A DNA stretch of 64,000 nucleotides from NCBI GenBank assembly GCA_903934295.1, contig CAIZNI010000060.1:16693-80692 (forward strand), in the 5' to 3' direction. Positions 20,451-29,406 of the stretch are shown here, piece after piece (positions within the stretch are counted from its first letter, which is position 1; each line of letters starts with the position of its first letter). Both the position numbers and the translations under genes were made by a program. Below the pieces are notes generated by a model that had not been told where the DNA came from, made no database searches, and saw nothing but the letters and a program-made list of their open reading frames with translations. The stretch comes from an uncultured beta proteobacterium. GTDB lineage: Bacteria; Pseudomonadota; Gammaproteobacteria; Burkholderiales; Burkholderiaceae_E.

Positions 20451-21137
20451 TTAAGAAATGTGCAGCGCAGCAAGCTCGGCCAGACGTTCCGGAGTGCCCA
20501 CGTCGACCCACCGTCCGCCGTGGTGTTCGGCGCCGATCCGGCGCTCGTCGATCAGCGCATCGAGCACCGGGCGAAGCCGCAGCCGGGTGCCGGGCGCGAT
20601 CGCCGCGAAGACCTGCGGGCGGTAGACCGCGATGCCGCTGAAGGTGCGGGTCGGCGCGTTCGCCGCCGCGCGCAGCAGCCGACCTTCGCTCAGCCGGAAG
20701 TCGCCCCCGGCGTGCTCGGCCGGATTGGCCACCATCACGCACCAGGCCGCCAGGCCGGCCGCGTCCATCTGCAGCGCGATCGTGCGGGCCCGGCCGAAAT
20801 CGAAGTCGGTGAAGACATCGCCGTTGACCACCAGGAACGGATCGGGGCCCAGCAGCGCCAGCGCCTGCGCGATTCCGCCGGCCGTCTCCAGGGCCACCGG
20901 CTCGGGCGAGTAGCGGATCCGCAGCCCCCAGCGGGCGCCGTCGCCCAGGTGCCGCTCGATCTGTTCGCCCAGGTGGGCATGATTGACCACCACCTCGCGG
21001 ATGCCCGCCGCGGCCAGCCCGCGCAGGTGCCATTCGATCATCGGGCGTCCGCCCACCGGCAGCAGCGGTTTGGGACAGTGGTCGGTCAGCGGTCGCAGCC
21101 GTTCGCCGCGTCCGGCCGCCAGGATCATCGCGCGCAT
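20451..21137 (-). CDS. murU: N-acetylmuramate alpha-1-phosphate uridylyltransferase MurU
   Basis: 228-residue nucleotidyltransferase. The N-terminus MILAAGRGERLRPLTDHCPK is the NTP-binding signature; FLVVNGDVFTDFDF carries the metal-binding Asp; RWVDVGTPERLAEL closes the fold. It makes UDP-MurNAc from MurNAc-1-P in the cell-wall recycling bypass that avoids MurA (and fosfomycin). The AmgK kinase gene immediately upstream (14-base gap) supplies its substrate, which supports this over a generic sugar nucleotidyltransferase. Confidence 0.9.
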   Translation of the reverse strand: MRAMILAAGRGERLRPLTDHCPKPLLPVGGRPMIEWHLRGLAAAGIREVVVNHAHLGEQIERHLGDGARWGLRIRYSPEPVALETAGGIAQALALLGPDPFLVVNGDVFTDFDFGRARTIALQMDAAGLAAWCVMVANPAEHAGGDFRLSEGRLLRAAANAPTRTFSGIAVYRPQVFAAIAPGTRLRLRPVLDALIDERRIGAEHHGGRWVDVGTPERLAELAALHIS

Positions 21138-21151
21138 CCCGAGCCGCGCCG

Positions 21152-22192
21152 TTAGAAGGTGTAGCCGGTCTGGCGGGTGCGCTGCTCGACGCGCTCGATG
21201 ACCTGCGCCAGTCGGCCGAAGTGGCGATAGCGCGAGGCCGTCTTGAGCACATGCTCGAGTACCGGCGGCAGGTCGGCCAGGTAGCGGTCCTTGCCGTCGC
21301 GGTGGCTCAGGCGCGCGAAGATGCCCAGCACCTTGAGGTGGCGCTGCAGGCCCATCCATTCGAACTGGCGATAGAAGTCGCCGAAGGCGTGGGGCATCGG
21401 CAGTCCGGCCTTGCGCGCGCGCTCCCAGTGACGGATCGCCAGGTCGAGCACCTGCTCCTCGGGCCAGCTCACATACGCGTCGCGCAAGAGCGAGACCAGG
21501 TCGTAGGTGTAGGGGCCGTGCACCGCGTCCTGGAAGTCGAGCACGCCCGGGTTGGACTCGCCGGGCAGCACCATCAGGTTGCGCGAGTGATAGTCGCGGT
21601 GCACGAATACCGCCGGCTGCGCCAGCGCGTCGGTGATCAGCAGCTCGAAGGCCTCCTGCAGCGTGTTCCGGTCGTCGTCGAGCGTCACCTGCCGATGCCG
21701 TTCCACGTACCACTGCGGGTAGAGGTCGAGCTCGCGGGCGAGCAGCGCGCGGTCATACGCCGGAAAGACACCCGCGCGGCTGGCCACCTGCAGACGCACC
21801 AGCGCGACGCAGGCCTCGCGGTAGAGGACCGGCGCGGTCTGCTCGTTGAGGGCCTGCAGGTAGGTGAGCGAGCCGAAATCATCGAGCAGCAGAAAGCCCT
21901 GATCGACATCGGCGGCCAGCACGCGCGGCACGCTCAATCCGGCCTCGCCCATGACGGCGGCGGCATGGATGAAGGGCCGGCAGTCCTCCTGCGGGGGCGG
22001 GGCGTCCATCACCACCAGGCTGGTGGCCGCCTCGTGACGGGCCGACAGCCGGAAATAACGCCGGAAGCTCGCGTCGTCGGAGGCGCTGTGCAGGCTGGCG
22101 GGCTGCAGGTTGAATTCGCCCGGCAATCCGGAGAGCCAACAGGCAAGCGCTTCCAGGCGGGGGTCTGACGAAGGGGTTTCGCGTTGGGTCAT
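21152..22192 (-). CDS. amgK: Anomeric MurNAc/GlcNAc kinase AmgK
   Basis: 346-residue aminoglycoside-phosphotransferase-fold kinase. The catalytic loop is VFVHRDYHSRNLMVL and the metal site is GVLDFQDAVHGPYTYDL. It phosphorylates the anomeric OH of MurNAc and GlcNAc released from recycled peptidoglycan. ATG 22192 (MTQRETPSSD) is chosen over an open extension into the divergent promoter region. It pairs with murU and diverges from lptD, the same layout as in Pseudomonas. Confidence 0.9.
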   Translation of the reverse strand: MTQRETPSSDPRLEALACWLSGLPGEFNLQPASLHSASDDASFRRYFRLSARHEAATSLVVMDAPPPQEDCRPFIHAAAVMGEAGLSVPRVLAADVDQGFLLLDDFGSLTYLQALNEQTAPVLYREACVALVRLQVASRAGVFPAYDRALLARELDLYPQWYVERHRQVTLDDDRNTLQEAFELLITDALAQPAVFVHRDYHSRNLMVLPGESNPGVLDFQDAVHGPYTYDLVSLLRDAYVSWPEEQVLDLAIRHWERARKAGLPMPHAFGDFYRQFEWMGLQRHLKVLGIFARLSHRDGKDRYLADLPPVLEHVLKTASRYRHFGRLAQVIERVEQRTRQTGYTF

Positions 22193-22228
22193 GAGGGTCG
22201 CAGACAATGGCGTGGCGGCGCGGGTTCG

Positions 22229-22234
22229 TATAAT
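22229..22234 (+). promoter_or_regulatory. Perfect -10 element just upstream of lptD
   Basis: TATAAT ends 13 bases before the lptD ATG (22248). No -35 stands at 16-18 bases. If used, transcription would start only about 7 bases before the ATG, so lptD mRNA would be nearly leaderless; the AAGGG at 22235-22239 would then fall outside the transcript. Confidence 0.4.
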
Positions 22235-22247
22235 AAGGGCACCCGCC

Positions 22248-24512
22248 ATGTCGCACCTTCGCCTTCGCTTCGCCGCGCTGCTCCTGACCGCATTCGGCCA
22301 TGCGCAGGCATTCGCCGACGCGCCCCTGGTCCTGAAGCTCGATTCGCGACTTTCCGAGGCCGCCGCCGCGCTGGTCGAGGGTCGTCCGGTCTACGGCCGC
22401 GGCAACCGGATCAGCGCCCGCATGGATCGCGAGCTCACCCTGCAGGGCGACGCCGAGCTGCGCCGAGCGGGGACGGTCATCAGCGGCGACCGGATCACCT
22501 ACTACGTGCCCGACGATGAGGTGGTCGCAGTGGGCAATGTCCGGGTGGTTCGCCAGGGCAATGTCTTCACCGGTCCGGCGCTGCAGCTGCGCCTGGATGG
22601 CTCCGAGGGCGTGTTCCTGTCGCCGTCTTACGCGCTGGGCCTGTTTGGCGGGCGCGGGCGGGCCGATCGCATCGAATTTCTCGACGCCGACCGGGTCGCG
22701 CTCAGCAACGCGACCTACACCACCTGCCGCGCCGATGATCCCGACTGGTTCATGCGCACCGAGGCGATGGAGATCGACAACACGCGCGAGGAGGGCAGCG
22801 GGCGCTGGGCCTCGCTGTACTTCAAGGGCCGCCAGATCTTGTCCGCCCCGTTCTTCGAGTTTCCGCTGGGCGAGCAGCGGCGCAGCGGCCTGCTGGCGCC
22901 GAGCTTTTCCTTCACCACCGGCACCGGCCCCGAGCTGGTCGCCCCCTACTATTTCGACATCGCGCCCAATCGCGACCTGACCCTGTTCCCGCGGGTGATG
23001 GTGCGCCGCGGGCTGCAGCTCGGCGGCCAGTTCCGCTATCTCGAGCCCCGCAGTGCCGGCGACCTGCGGGTGGAATACACCCCCAACGACTCGCTGACCA
23101 GCACCAACCGCTATTTCTGGAGCGGGCTGCACACCTACGCCAATGTCGCCGGCTGGAGCGGTTCGATCAACGCGCGCGGGGTGTCCGACGAAAACTATTT
23201 CGTCGACTATTCGCGCTCGATCCTGGCCAGCTCCGAGCGCATCCTGCCGCGCGACGCGATAGCCACCCGGTCCTGGAACGACTGGACGCTGCTGCTGCGC
23301 ACCACCCGCTACCAGAGCATTCTCGATGCCCGCCTGTCGCCGCCCTACGAGCGGGTGCCGCAGATCAGCCTGACCAACCAGCGCCGCGACCTGGGCGGCT
23401 TCGATCTCGAGACCCTGCTGGACGCGAGCCTGTTTCGCCGGCCCCTGGAGGGTTCGCCCGAGGGACTTCGCCTGGTGGCCTATCCGCGCCTGAGCTACCC
23501 GATCGTGCGTCCCGGCTGGTTCGTCGTTCCGAAGATCGGGCTGCACCTGTCGAGCTACCGTCTCGACCAGAACAACGGCCTGTCGACCTCGCTGAACCGC
23601 AATGTGCCGGTGATGTCGCTGGACGCCGGGCTGGTCTTCGAGCGCTCGGCGCAGTTCTTCGGCCGCAGCCTGACCCAGACGCTGGAGCCGCGTCTTTTCT
23701 ACGTCCGAACCCCCTATCGCGACCAGTCGGCTTTCCCGGTGTTCGACAGCGGCGTGGCCGACTTCAATTTCGCACAGCTCTTCTCCGACAACACCTTCGT
23801 GGGCAACGACCGAATCGCCGACCAGAATCAGCTCACCACCGCGGTGGTCTCGCGTCTGGTCGAGTCCGGCTCGGGCGTCGAGTCGCTGCGCTTCGCGCTC
23901 GGGCAGCGCTGGTATTTCTCCAGCCAGCAGGTCTCGATTTCCGGGGTCGAGGCCCGTACCGACACCCGCTCCGACATCCTGGTGGCTGCGTCGGCGCTGG
24001 TCTCGCCCAGCACCAGCTTCGACGCCGGCCTGCAGTACAGCCTGCGCGATTCCTCGGTGCCGCGCCTGAACCTGCTGTGGCGCTACCTGCCCGCCGACGG
24101 GCGCATCCTGAACGCCGGTGTGCGCTACCTTCGCGATCAGCTGGGTCAGGTCGACACCTCCTGGCGCTGGCCGATTGCCGATCGCTGGGTCAGTCTGGGA
24201 CGCATCAACTATTCCTGGCTCACCCGGCGAGTCGATTCAAGCACGCTGGCGGTCGTCGATTCCAAGCCCGGCATCATCGAGGCGATCGGCGGTTTCGAGT
24301 ACAACGCCGACTGCTGGACCACCCGTTTCGTCGCCCAGCGCTTCGTGACCGCGGCGGGCCGTTCGACCAGCGCGTTTTTTCTGCAGCTCGAACTGCGCGG
24401 GCTGATGCGCATCGGTTCCGACCCGTTTGATATATTGCGTCGGAACATCCCGGGTTATCGGTTGCCCAACGACCGGCCGACCCTGCCATCCCGATTTTTC
24501 GGATACGAATGA
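22248..24512 (+). CDS. lptD: LPS-assembly outer-membrane protein LptD
   Basis: 754 residues: signal peptide (cleavage after AQAFA), N-terminal LptA-like beta-jellyroll (about 35-200) and a C-terminal 26-strand barrel. It inserts LPS into the outer leaflet with LptE. Only two cysteines exist, Cys160 (TYTTCRADD) and Cys689 (YNADCWTT). E. coli LptD has four forming two disulfides between the domains; here just one inter-domain disulfide is possible. ATG 22248 leads directly into the signal peptide. The stop overlaps surA by four bases. Confidence 0.94.
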   Translation: MSHLRLRFAALLLTAFGHAQAFADAPLVLKLDSRLSEAAAALVEGRPVYGRGNRISARMDRELTLQGDAELRRAGTVISGDRITYYVPDDEVVAVGNVRVVRQGNVFTGPALQLRLDGSEGVFLSPSYALGLFGGRGRADRIEFLDADRVALSNATYTTCRADDPDWFMRTEAMEIDNTREEGSGRWASLYFKGRQILSAPFFEFPLGEQRRSGLLAPSFSFTTGTGPELVAPYYFDIAPNRDLTLFPRVMVRRGLQLGGQFRYLEPRSAGDLRVEYTPNDSLTSTNRYFWSGLHTYANVAGWSGSINARGVSDENYFVDYSRSILASSERILPRDAIATRSWNDWTLLLRTTRYQSILDARLSPPYERVPQISLTNQRRDLGGFDLETLLDASLFRRPLEGSPEGLRLVAYPRLSYPIVRPGWFVVPKIGLHLSSYRLDQNNGLSTSLNRNVPVMSLDAGLVFERSAQFFGRSLTQTLEPRLFYVRTPYRDQSAFPVFDSGVADFNFAQLFSDNTFVGNDRIADQNQLTTAVVSRLVESGSGVESLRFALGQRWYFSSQQVSISGVEARTDTRSDILVAASALVSPSTSFDAGLQYSLRDSSVPRLNLLWRYLPADGRILNAGVRYLRDQLGQVDTSWRWPIADRWVSLGRINYSWLTRRVDSSTLAVVDSKPGIIEAIGGFEYNADCWTTRFVAQRFVTAAGRSTSAFFLQLELRGLMRIGSDPFDILRRNIPGYRLPNDRPTLPSRFFGYE

Positions 24513-25840
24513 AGCCCCTCATCCGTCTGCTGCTGCTGACCCTCGCATGGGTTGCCGCCGGCAGCTCAGCCCAGACCGCCCCGAGGTCCCTCGGCCCGTC
24601 CGCCCCGGTGACCGAGATCGATCGGGTCGTCGCGGTGGTCAACACCGACGTGATCACCTTTCTCGAGGTCGAGATGCGCCGTCGTTCGGTCGAGCGTCAG
24701 TTGCGCCAGCGGCGCATCGAGGCGCCGCCCGAGGAAGAACTGCGCAAGCAGGTGCTCGAGCGGCTGATCTCCGACCGCGCGCTGGTCCAGGCGGCCCGCG
24801 ACGCCGGATTGCGCGTCGACGATGCGCAACTCGATCGGGTGCTGGCCCGGATGGCCGAGGACAACCGCGGCACGCCGGCGCAGATGCGCGCACAGCTCGA
24901 GCGTGACGGCGTGAGCTTCACCAAGTTCCGCGAGGAAGTGCGCGAGGAGATCCTGATCAGCCGGTTGCGCGAGCGCGAGGTCGACGCCAAGCTGAACATC
25001 AGCGAGGCCGACATCGATGCCTTCCTGGCCGAGCAGCGCGACGCCGGCGCGGTGGCGCCCGAGTACGACATCGTCCAGATCCTGCTGCGCATTCCCGAGG
25101 GGGCCAGCGCCGAGCAGATCGAGCGTCAGCGCCTGCGTGGCGAGGAAATCATCAGGCAGTTGCAGCGCGGCGGCGACTTCTCCCGGCTCTCGGCGGCGCT
25201 GTCCGATGCGCCCGAGGCGATGAGCGGCGGGGCGCTGGGCTGGCGGCCGGCCGAGCGCCTGCCGCAGCTGTTCGTCGAGGCGGTGGCCCGCCTCAAACCG
25301 GGCGAACTGGCGCCGCTGCTGCGCAGTGCCAATGGTTTTCACGTGCTGCGCCTGAACGGGGCGCGCGCCGGCACCGACATTGGCCTGGGCGGCAAACCGG
25401 TTCTGCAGACCAAGGCCCGCCACATCCTGATCCGGCTGGCCGAAGGCGCCTCGCAGGCAGACGTGCTGCGCCGCCTGCGCGACATCCGCGAGCGCGTGCT
25501 CGCCGGCTCGGCCGATTTTGCCGACATGGCGCGCCAGTACTCGACCGACGGATCCGCGACCCGGGGGGGCGATCTCGGCTGGCTCTATGCCGGCGACACC
25601 GTCCCGCCCTTCGAGCGTGCGATGGACTCGCTGCAGCCCGGCGACATCAGCGAGCCGGTGCGCACCGATTTTGGCTTTCACCTGATCCAGGTCCTGGAGC
25701 GGCGAACCGATGTCGCCTCGCCCGAGCGCCAGCGCCAAGCGGCCCGGCTCGCCCTTCGCGAGCGCCGAATCGAGGAGCAGACCCAGGACTGGCTGCGCCA
25801 GGTGCGCGATCGCACCTACGTCGAATACCGGGAGCGTTGA
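24509..25840 (+). CDS. surA: Periplasmic chaperone / peptidyl-prolyl isomerase SurA
   Basis: 443 residues with a signal peptide (cleaved near SSAQ), a SurA N-terminal chaperone domain (about 30-175) and two parvulin domains (about 185-285 and 295-400). The second parvulin has ARHILIRLAEG and GGDLGWLYAGDTVPPFE. It folds outer-membrane proteins, LptD being its best-known client, and is coupled to lptD by an ATGA overlap. Confidence 0.95.
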   Translation: MKPLIRLLLLTLAWVAAGSSAQTAPRSLGPSAPVTEIDRVVAVVNTDVITFLEVEMRRRSVERQLRQRRIEAPPEEELRKQVLERLISDRALVQAARDAGLRVDDAQLDRVLARMAEDNRGTPAQMRAQLERDGVSFTKFREEVREEILISRLREREVDAKLNISEADIDAFLAEQRDAGAVAPEYDIVQILLRIPEGASAEQIERQRLRGEEIIRQLQRGGDFSRLSAALSDAPEAMSGGALGWRPAERLPQLFVEAVARLKPGELAPLLRSANGFHVLRLNGARAGTDIGLGGKPVLQTKARHILIRLAEGASQADVLRRLRDIRERVLAGSADFADMARQYSTDGSATRGGDLGWLYAGDTVPPFERAMDSLQPGDISEPVRTDFGFHLIQVLERRTDVASPERQRQAARLALRERRIEEQTQDWLRQVRDRTYVEYRER

Positions 25841-26649
25841 TTGGCCCGCCTGCGGGCCGTGTCGCGGTGAAGCCGGTCGCACGCAAGCGCTTCGGCCAGC
25901 ACTTCCTGGTCGACCGGGGCGTGATCGAGGCGATCGTCGCTGCGATCGCACCAATGCCGGGCGAGAACCTCATCGAGATTGGGCCGGGCGACGCGGCGCT
26001 GACCGCGGTGCTGCTGGATCGGGTGCCGCGGCTGCGCGCCATCGAGATCGACCGCGATCTGGCCGCCCGGTTGCGCCGGCGCTTCGGCGAACGGCTCGAC
26101 CTCGTCGAGGCCGACGTGCTGTCGGTCGATTTTCGTGACTTCGCCGCAGCCGGGCCGCTGCGCCTGGTCGGCAACCTGCCCTACAACATCTCCACGCCGC
26201 TGCTGGTGCGTCTGATCGACTGCCGCGAGATCACCCAGGACCTGCATTTCATGCTGCAGCGCGAAGTCGTCGATCGCATCGTCGCCGGACCGGGAACCGC
26301 CGCCTATGGCCGGCTCGGCGTGCTGCTGCAGGCCTACTACGACACTGAATCGCTGATCGAGGTGGGACCGGAGGCTTTCGATCCGCCTCCCCGGGTCGAC
26401 TCGGCGGTGATCCGGATGCTGCCACGCCGCGATCCCGGTTCGGTGCCGGTACCGGTGCTCTCGCAACTGCTGGCCGCCGGCTTCGGCCAGCGCCGCAAGA
26501 TGCTGCGCAAGACGCTGCTGCCCTGGCTGCAGGTGCGCGGCATTGAAGACACCGGGCTGCCGCCCACCGCACGCGCCGAAGAGGTGCCGGTCGCCGACTG
26601 GATCGCGCTGGCGCGTCGGCTGGCCGCCATTCCGGTGGCGCCCGACTGA
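25837..26649 (+). CDS. rsmA: 16S rRNA dimethyladenosine transferase (RsmA/KsgA)
   Basis: 270-residue SAM-dependent enzyme dimethylating two adenines near the 3' end of 16S rRNA. Motifs: KRFGQHFLVD, NLIEIGPGDAALT (SAM binding), AIEIDRDLA and the catalytic NLPYNIS. The first in-frame start is TTG 25837, overlapping the surA stop as TTGA; GTG 25867 is the alternative and leaves VKPVARKRFGQHFL. Neither has a good ribosome binding site, so the start is open by ten codons. Confidence 0.94.
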   Translation: MIGPPAGRVAVKPVARKRFGQHFLVDRGVIEAIVAAIAPMPGENLIEIGPGDAALTAVLLDRVPRLRAIEIDRDLAARLRRRFGERLDLVEADVLSVDFRDFAAAGPLRLVGNLPYNISTPLLVRLIDCREITQDLHFMLQREVVDRIVAGPGTAAYGRLGVLLQAYYDTESLIEVGPEAFDPPPRVDSAVIRMLPRRDPGSVPVPVLSQLLAAGFGQRRKMLRKTLLPWLQVRGIEDTGLPPTARAEEVPVADWIALARRLAAIPVAPD

Positions 26650-26766
26650 ATGGGGTTCAGGCAGGGCTGAGGTCGTTTCATCGTCGCGGCGCGCGTGCCC
26701 GCGAGGCGGTGCGCCCGGACCCGCGCGGGTTACCATCGCGGCATCCTCCCACCGGTGTTCAAACCC

Positions 26767-27168
26767 ATGAAACTGCTCCACACCATGCTGCGGGTCGGCA
26801 ACCTGCAACGCTCGATCGATTTCTACACCAAGGCGGTGGGCATGACCCTGCTGCGCACCACCGATCGTCCCGATCAGAAGTACTCGCTGGCCTTCGTGGC
26901 CTTCGGCAAGGGCAACGCCGACGGTGCGGCCGAGATCGAGCTCACCTACAACTACGGCGTCGAGTCGTATGAGAGCGGCACCGCCTTCGGCCACATCGCG
27001 ATCGGCGTCGACGATGTCGCGGCCACCTGCGAGCGGGTCCGCCAGGCCGGCGGGGTGATCACGCGCGAGGCCGGCCCGGTCAAGGGCGGGTCGACCATCA
27101 TCGCGTTCTTCGAGGATCCCGATCACTACAAGATCGAGCTGATCCAGACCTCGACCCGCGGCCTCTAG
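26767..27168 (+). CDS. gloA: Lactoylglutathione lyase (glyoxalase I)
   Basis: 133 residues converting the methylglyoxal-glutathione hemithioacetal to lactoylglutathione. Metal ligands are His5 (LLHTM), Glu58 (IELTYNYG), His76 (FGHIAIG) and Glu124 (KIELIQ), matching the Ni-type E. coli enzyme with a two-residue shift. ATG 26767 begins the family's [11 protein letters not shown]. It lies 117 bases after rsmA and converges with ygjP. Confidence 0.96.
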   Translation: MKLLHTMLRVGNLQRSIDFYTKAVGMTLLRTTDRPDQKYSLAFVAFGKGNADGAAEIELTYNYGVESYESGTAFGHIAIGVDDVAATCERVRQAGGVITREAGPVKGGSTIIAFFEDPDHYKIELIQTSTRGL

Positions 27169-27178
27169 GCGGGCAGCG

Positions 27179-27197
27179 CCCGGGCCGCTCGCCCGGG
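27179..27197. terminator. Bidirectional hairpin between gloA and ygjP
   Basis: CCCGGGC, a 5-base loop and GCCCGGG form a perfect 7-base-pair GC stem between the two convergent stop codons. No T-tract on either side, so termination efficiency is uncertain. Confidence 0.45.
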
Positions 27198-27199
27198 TC

Positions 27200-28006
27200 T
27201 CAGAAAGTGATGTCGTCGGGGAATCCGCGCAACCAGTCGCGGGCGCGCTGCCATTCGGGAAACAGCTCGCCCACCGCCGACCAGAATTGCGGGCCGTGGT
27301 TCATCTCGCGCAGGTGCGCCAGTTCGTGGGCGATCACGTAGTCGACGATTTCCGGCGGAAAGTGCATCAGCCGCCAGTTCAGCCGGATCGATCCGTCGGC
27401 CGCGCAGCTGCCCCAGCGGGTTCGTGCTGACGACAGCGCCCAGCGCCGTGGCGACACGCCGTGCTCGCGCGCGAAATGATCGATCCGTACCGCGAAATGT
27501 TCGCGGGCGCGCTGCTGCAGCCACGCCTGCACGACATCGCGCAGCTGGTCGTTGTCGGCCTCGGGCGCCAGCCCGACCTGCAGGGTCGACTCCACCAGCA
27601 CCGGCTTGCCGCGATGGCCGGCGCACACCCGCAGCACCAGATCGCGGCCCAGGAAGGGCATGGTCGCGCCGTCCTCCCAGCGCACCGCCAGTCGGTCGCG
27701 CCGGCGGGTGTAGTCGCGCCATTCCACCAGCTTGCGCAGCACCCAGTCGGCGCGCTCGGCCAGCGCCGAGTCGATCTCGCTCTGGGCGACCCAGCGCGGG
27801 GCGGTCACCGACAGGCCACGGTCATCGACCACGAAGCCGATGGTGCGGCGACGCGAGCGGCGCAGTTCGTATTCGACGAACTGGTCGCCCAGGCGGAGCA
27901 CCCGGTGACCGGCGCGCACCACCGCGGGCGGCGCAGCCGGTTCGAACAGCGGCAGCGTGAGCTGCAGTGCCGCATCGGCGAGCTGGCGCAGGCGCTTGAG
28001 TGCCAT
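27200..28006 (-). CDS. YgjP/SprT-like M48-type metallopeptidase-fold protein
   Basis: 268 residues of the YgjP (DUF45) family. Zinc motif HELAHLREMNHGPQFW gives HExxH plus a third His. An N-terminal strand-rich half (about 1-150) precedes it. E. coli YgjP has been reported as a UTP pyrophosphatase, so a proteolytic role should not be assumed. Its ATG shares a base with the plsC stop (TGATG), indicating coupling. Confidence 0.85.
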   Translation of the reverse strand: MALKRLRQLADAALQLTLPLFEPAAPPAVVRAGHRVLRLGDQFVEYELRRSRRRTIGFVVDDRGLSVTAPRWVAQSEIDSALAERADWVLRKLVEWRDYTRRRDRLAVRWEDGATMPFLGRDLVLRVCAGHRGKPVLVESTLQVGLAPEADNDQLRDVVQAWLQQRAREHFAVRIDHFAREHGVSPRRWALSSARTRWGSCAADGSIRLNWRLMHFPPEIVDYVIAHELAHLREMNHGPQFWSAVGELFPEWQRARDWLRGFPDDITF

Positions 28007-28782
28007 CAGGCGCGCTGTCGCTGGGTCGACTCGGCTGGCGAACCGGTCGGGGCGCCCTGGTCGGTGTAGGCCTGGGGTGTGATGCGGCGCATTTCGGCCT
28101 CGATCCAGGTTTCGACTTCGGCCAGCAGCTGTTCCGGGGTCTTGCCCGCGGACGGGATCGGCGGACCCACCGACACGGTGATCGTGCCCGGACGCTTCAA
28201 AAAAGCGCGACGGGGCCAGAAATCACCCGAGTTCATCGCGATCGGAATCACCGGCGCGCCGGTGCGGATCGCCAGCCGCGTGCCACCCGTTTTATAGCGG
28301 CCCTGCGAGCCGGCAGGGGTGCGCGTGCCTTCCGGGAACATGATGATCCAGCGGCCCTCGGCGAGTTTTCGAATGCCCTGGGTGACGACTTCCTCGAATG
28401 CGTTGCGACTCTTGCGCCGGTCGATGTGGATCATGTCGAGCAGCCAGATGCCCCAGCCGAAGAAGGGCAGCATCAGCAGCTCGCGCTTGAACACGAAACA
28501 CATCTCGCGCGGCAGGTGCGAGACATAGAACAGCGTCTCCCAGGTGGATTGGTGCTTGGAGAGCACGATGGCCGGGCCGTCGGGGAAGTTCTCGGTGCCG
28601 ATCATCCGGTGATCGATCCCCAGGAGCAGGCGTGCGCCCTTGACCATCGCGCGCGGCCAGACGACGGTGACCCGATAGCGCAGCGGGCGCGGCAGTGGCG
28701 CGCACAGCAGGCAGATCGCGCTCATCGGAATGACGGTGATCACCTGCAGCAGGGTGAAGGCGATCGCTCGCAAGGCCAGCAT
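28006..28782 (-). CDS. plsC: 1-acyl-sn-glycerol-3-phosphate acyltransferase
   Basis: 258-residue inner-membrane enzyme of phosphatidic acid synthesis. N-terminal hydrophobic helices (residues 5-30) precede the acyltransferase motifs: SKHQSTWE (the HX4D motif with Glu in place of Asp, common in this subfamily), and FPEGTRTPAGSQGRYKTGG. ATG 28782 (MLALRAIAFT) gives a clean membrane start; the frame extends 17 codons further. It lies between gmhB and ygjP in one operon. Confidence 0.93.
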   Translation of the reverse strand: MLALRAIAFTLLQVITVIPMSAICLLCAPLPRPLRYRVTVVWPRAMVKGARLLLGIDHRMIGTENFPDGPAIVLSKHQSTWETLFYVSHLPREMCFVFKRELLMLPFFGWGIWLLDMIHIDRRKSRNAFEEVVTQGIRKLAEGRWIIMFPEGTRTPAGSQGRYKTGGTRLAIRTGAPVIPIAMNSGDFWPRRAFLKRPGTITVSVGPPIPSAGKTPEQLLAEVETWIEAEMRRITPQAYTDQGAPTGSPAESTQRQRA

Positions 28783-28872
28783 CGGGTACTCCTGGAAACG
28801 CCGGGCGTGCGCGCCGGCACGCGAAACCATCATGGTCGGAAGACGCGTTGCTTGTCCATGGCCCGATTGCGC

Positions 28873-29406
28873 TCAGGCCGTTCGCTCGGCGGCGAATGCC
28901 GCCAGGTTGTCGTGCACCGTCGTGCCCTCGGGCAGGCCGCCTTCCTCGAGCGTGCGCACGCCGTTGCCGGTCAGCACCAGGGCCGGCTGGCAGCCGGCCG
29001 CCTGTGCCGCCTGCAGGTCGCGCAGCGAATCGCCCACCACCGTGACGGCGCCCGGTTCGACGCCGAAGCGCCGCAGGATCTCCAGCAGCATGCCCGGCTG
29101 CGGTTTGCGGCAGACGCACGCTGCCTGCGGTGAGTGCGGGCAGAAGAAAATGCCATCGATCTGGCCGCCGGCCGCGCTCACCGCCTGAGTCATGCGGCTG
29201 TGGATCGCCGCCAGCGTGGCCATGTCGAACAGCCCCCGACCGACGCCGGCCTGGTTGGTGGCCACCGCCACCCGGTAGCCCGCCTTGCGCAGCCGGGCGA
29301 TCGCCTCGAGGCTGCCCTCGATCGGACGCCATTCGTCGGGGCTCTTGATGTACGCGGCGCTGTCATGGTTGATGACGCCGTCGCGATCGAGGACCACCAG
29401 TTTCAT
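28873..29406 (-). CDS. gmhB: D-glycero-beta-D-manno-heptose-1,7-bisphosphate 7-phosphatase
   Basis: 177-residue HAD-family phosphatase in LPS heptose synthesis. Motif I is VVLDRDGVIN (nucleophile Asp7), motif II ATNQAGVGRG, the structural zinc loop is CPHSPQAACVCRKP, and motif IV is VVGDSLRDLQAA. It overlaps glyS by four bases and precedes plsC, a common betaproteobacterial order. Confidence 0.94.
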   Translation of the reverse strand: MKLVVLDRDGVINHDSAAYIKSPDEWRPIEGSLEAIARLRKAGYRVAVATNQAGVGRGLFDMATLAAIHSRMTQAVSAAGGQIDGIFFCPHSPQAACVCRKPQPGMLLEILRRFGVEPGAVTVVGDSLRDLQAAQAAGCQPALVLTGNGVRTLEEGGLPEGTTVHDNLAAFAAERTA

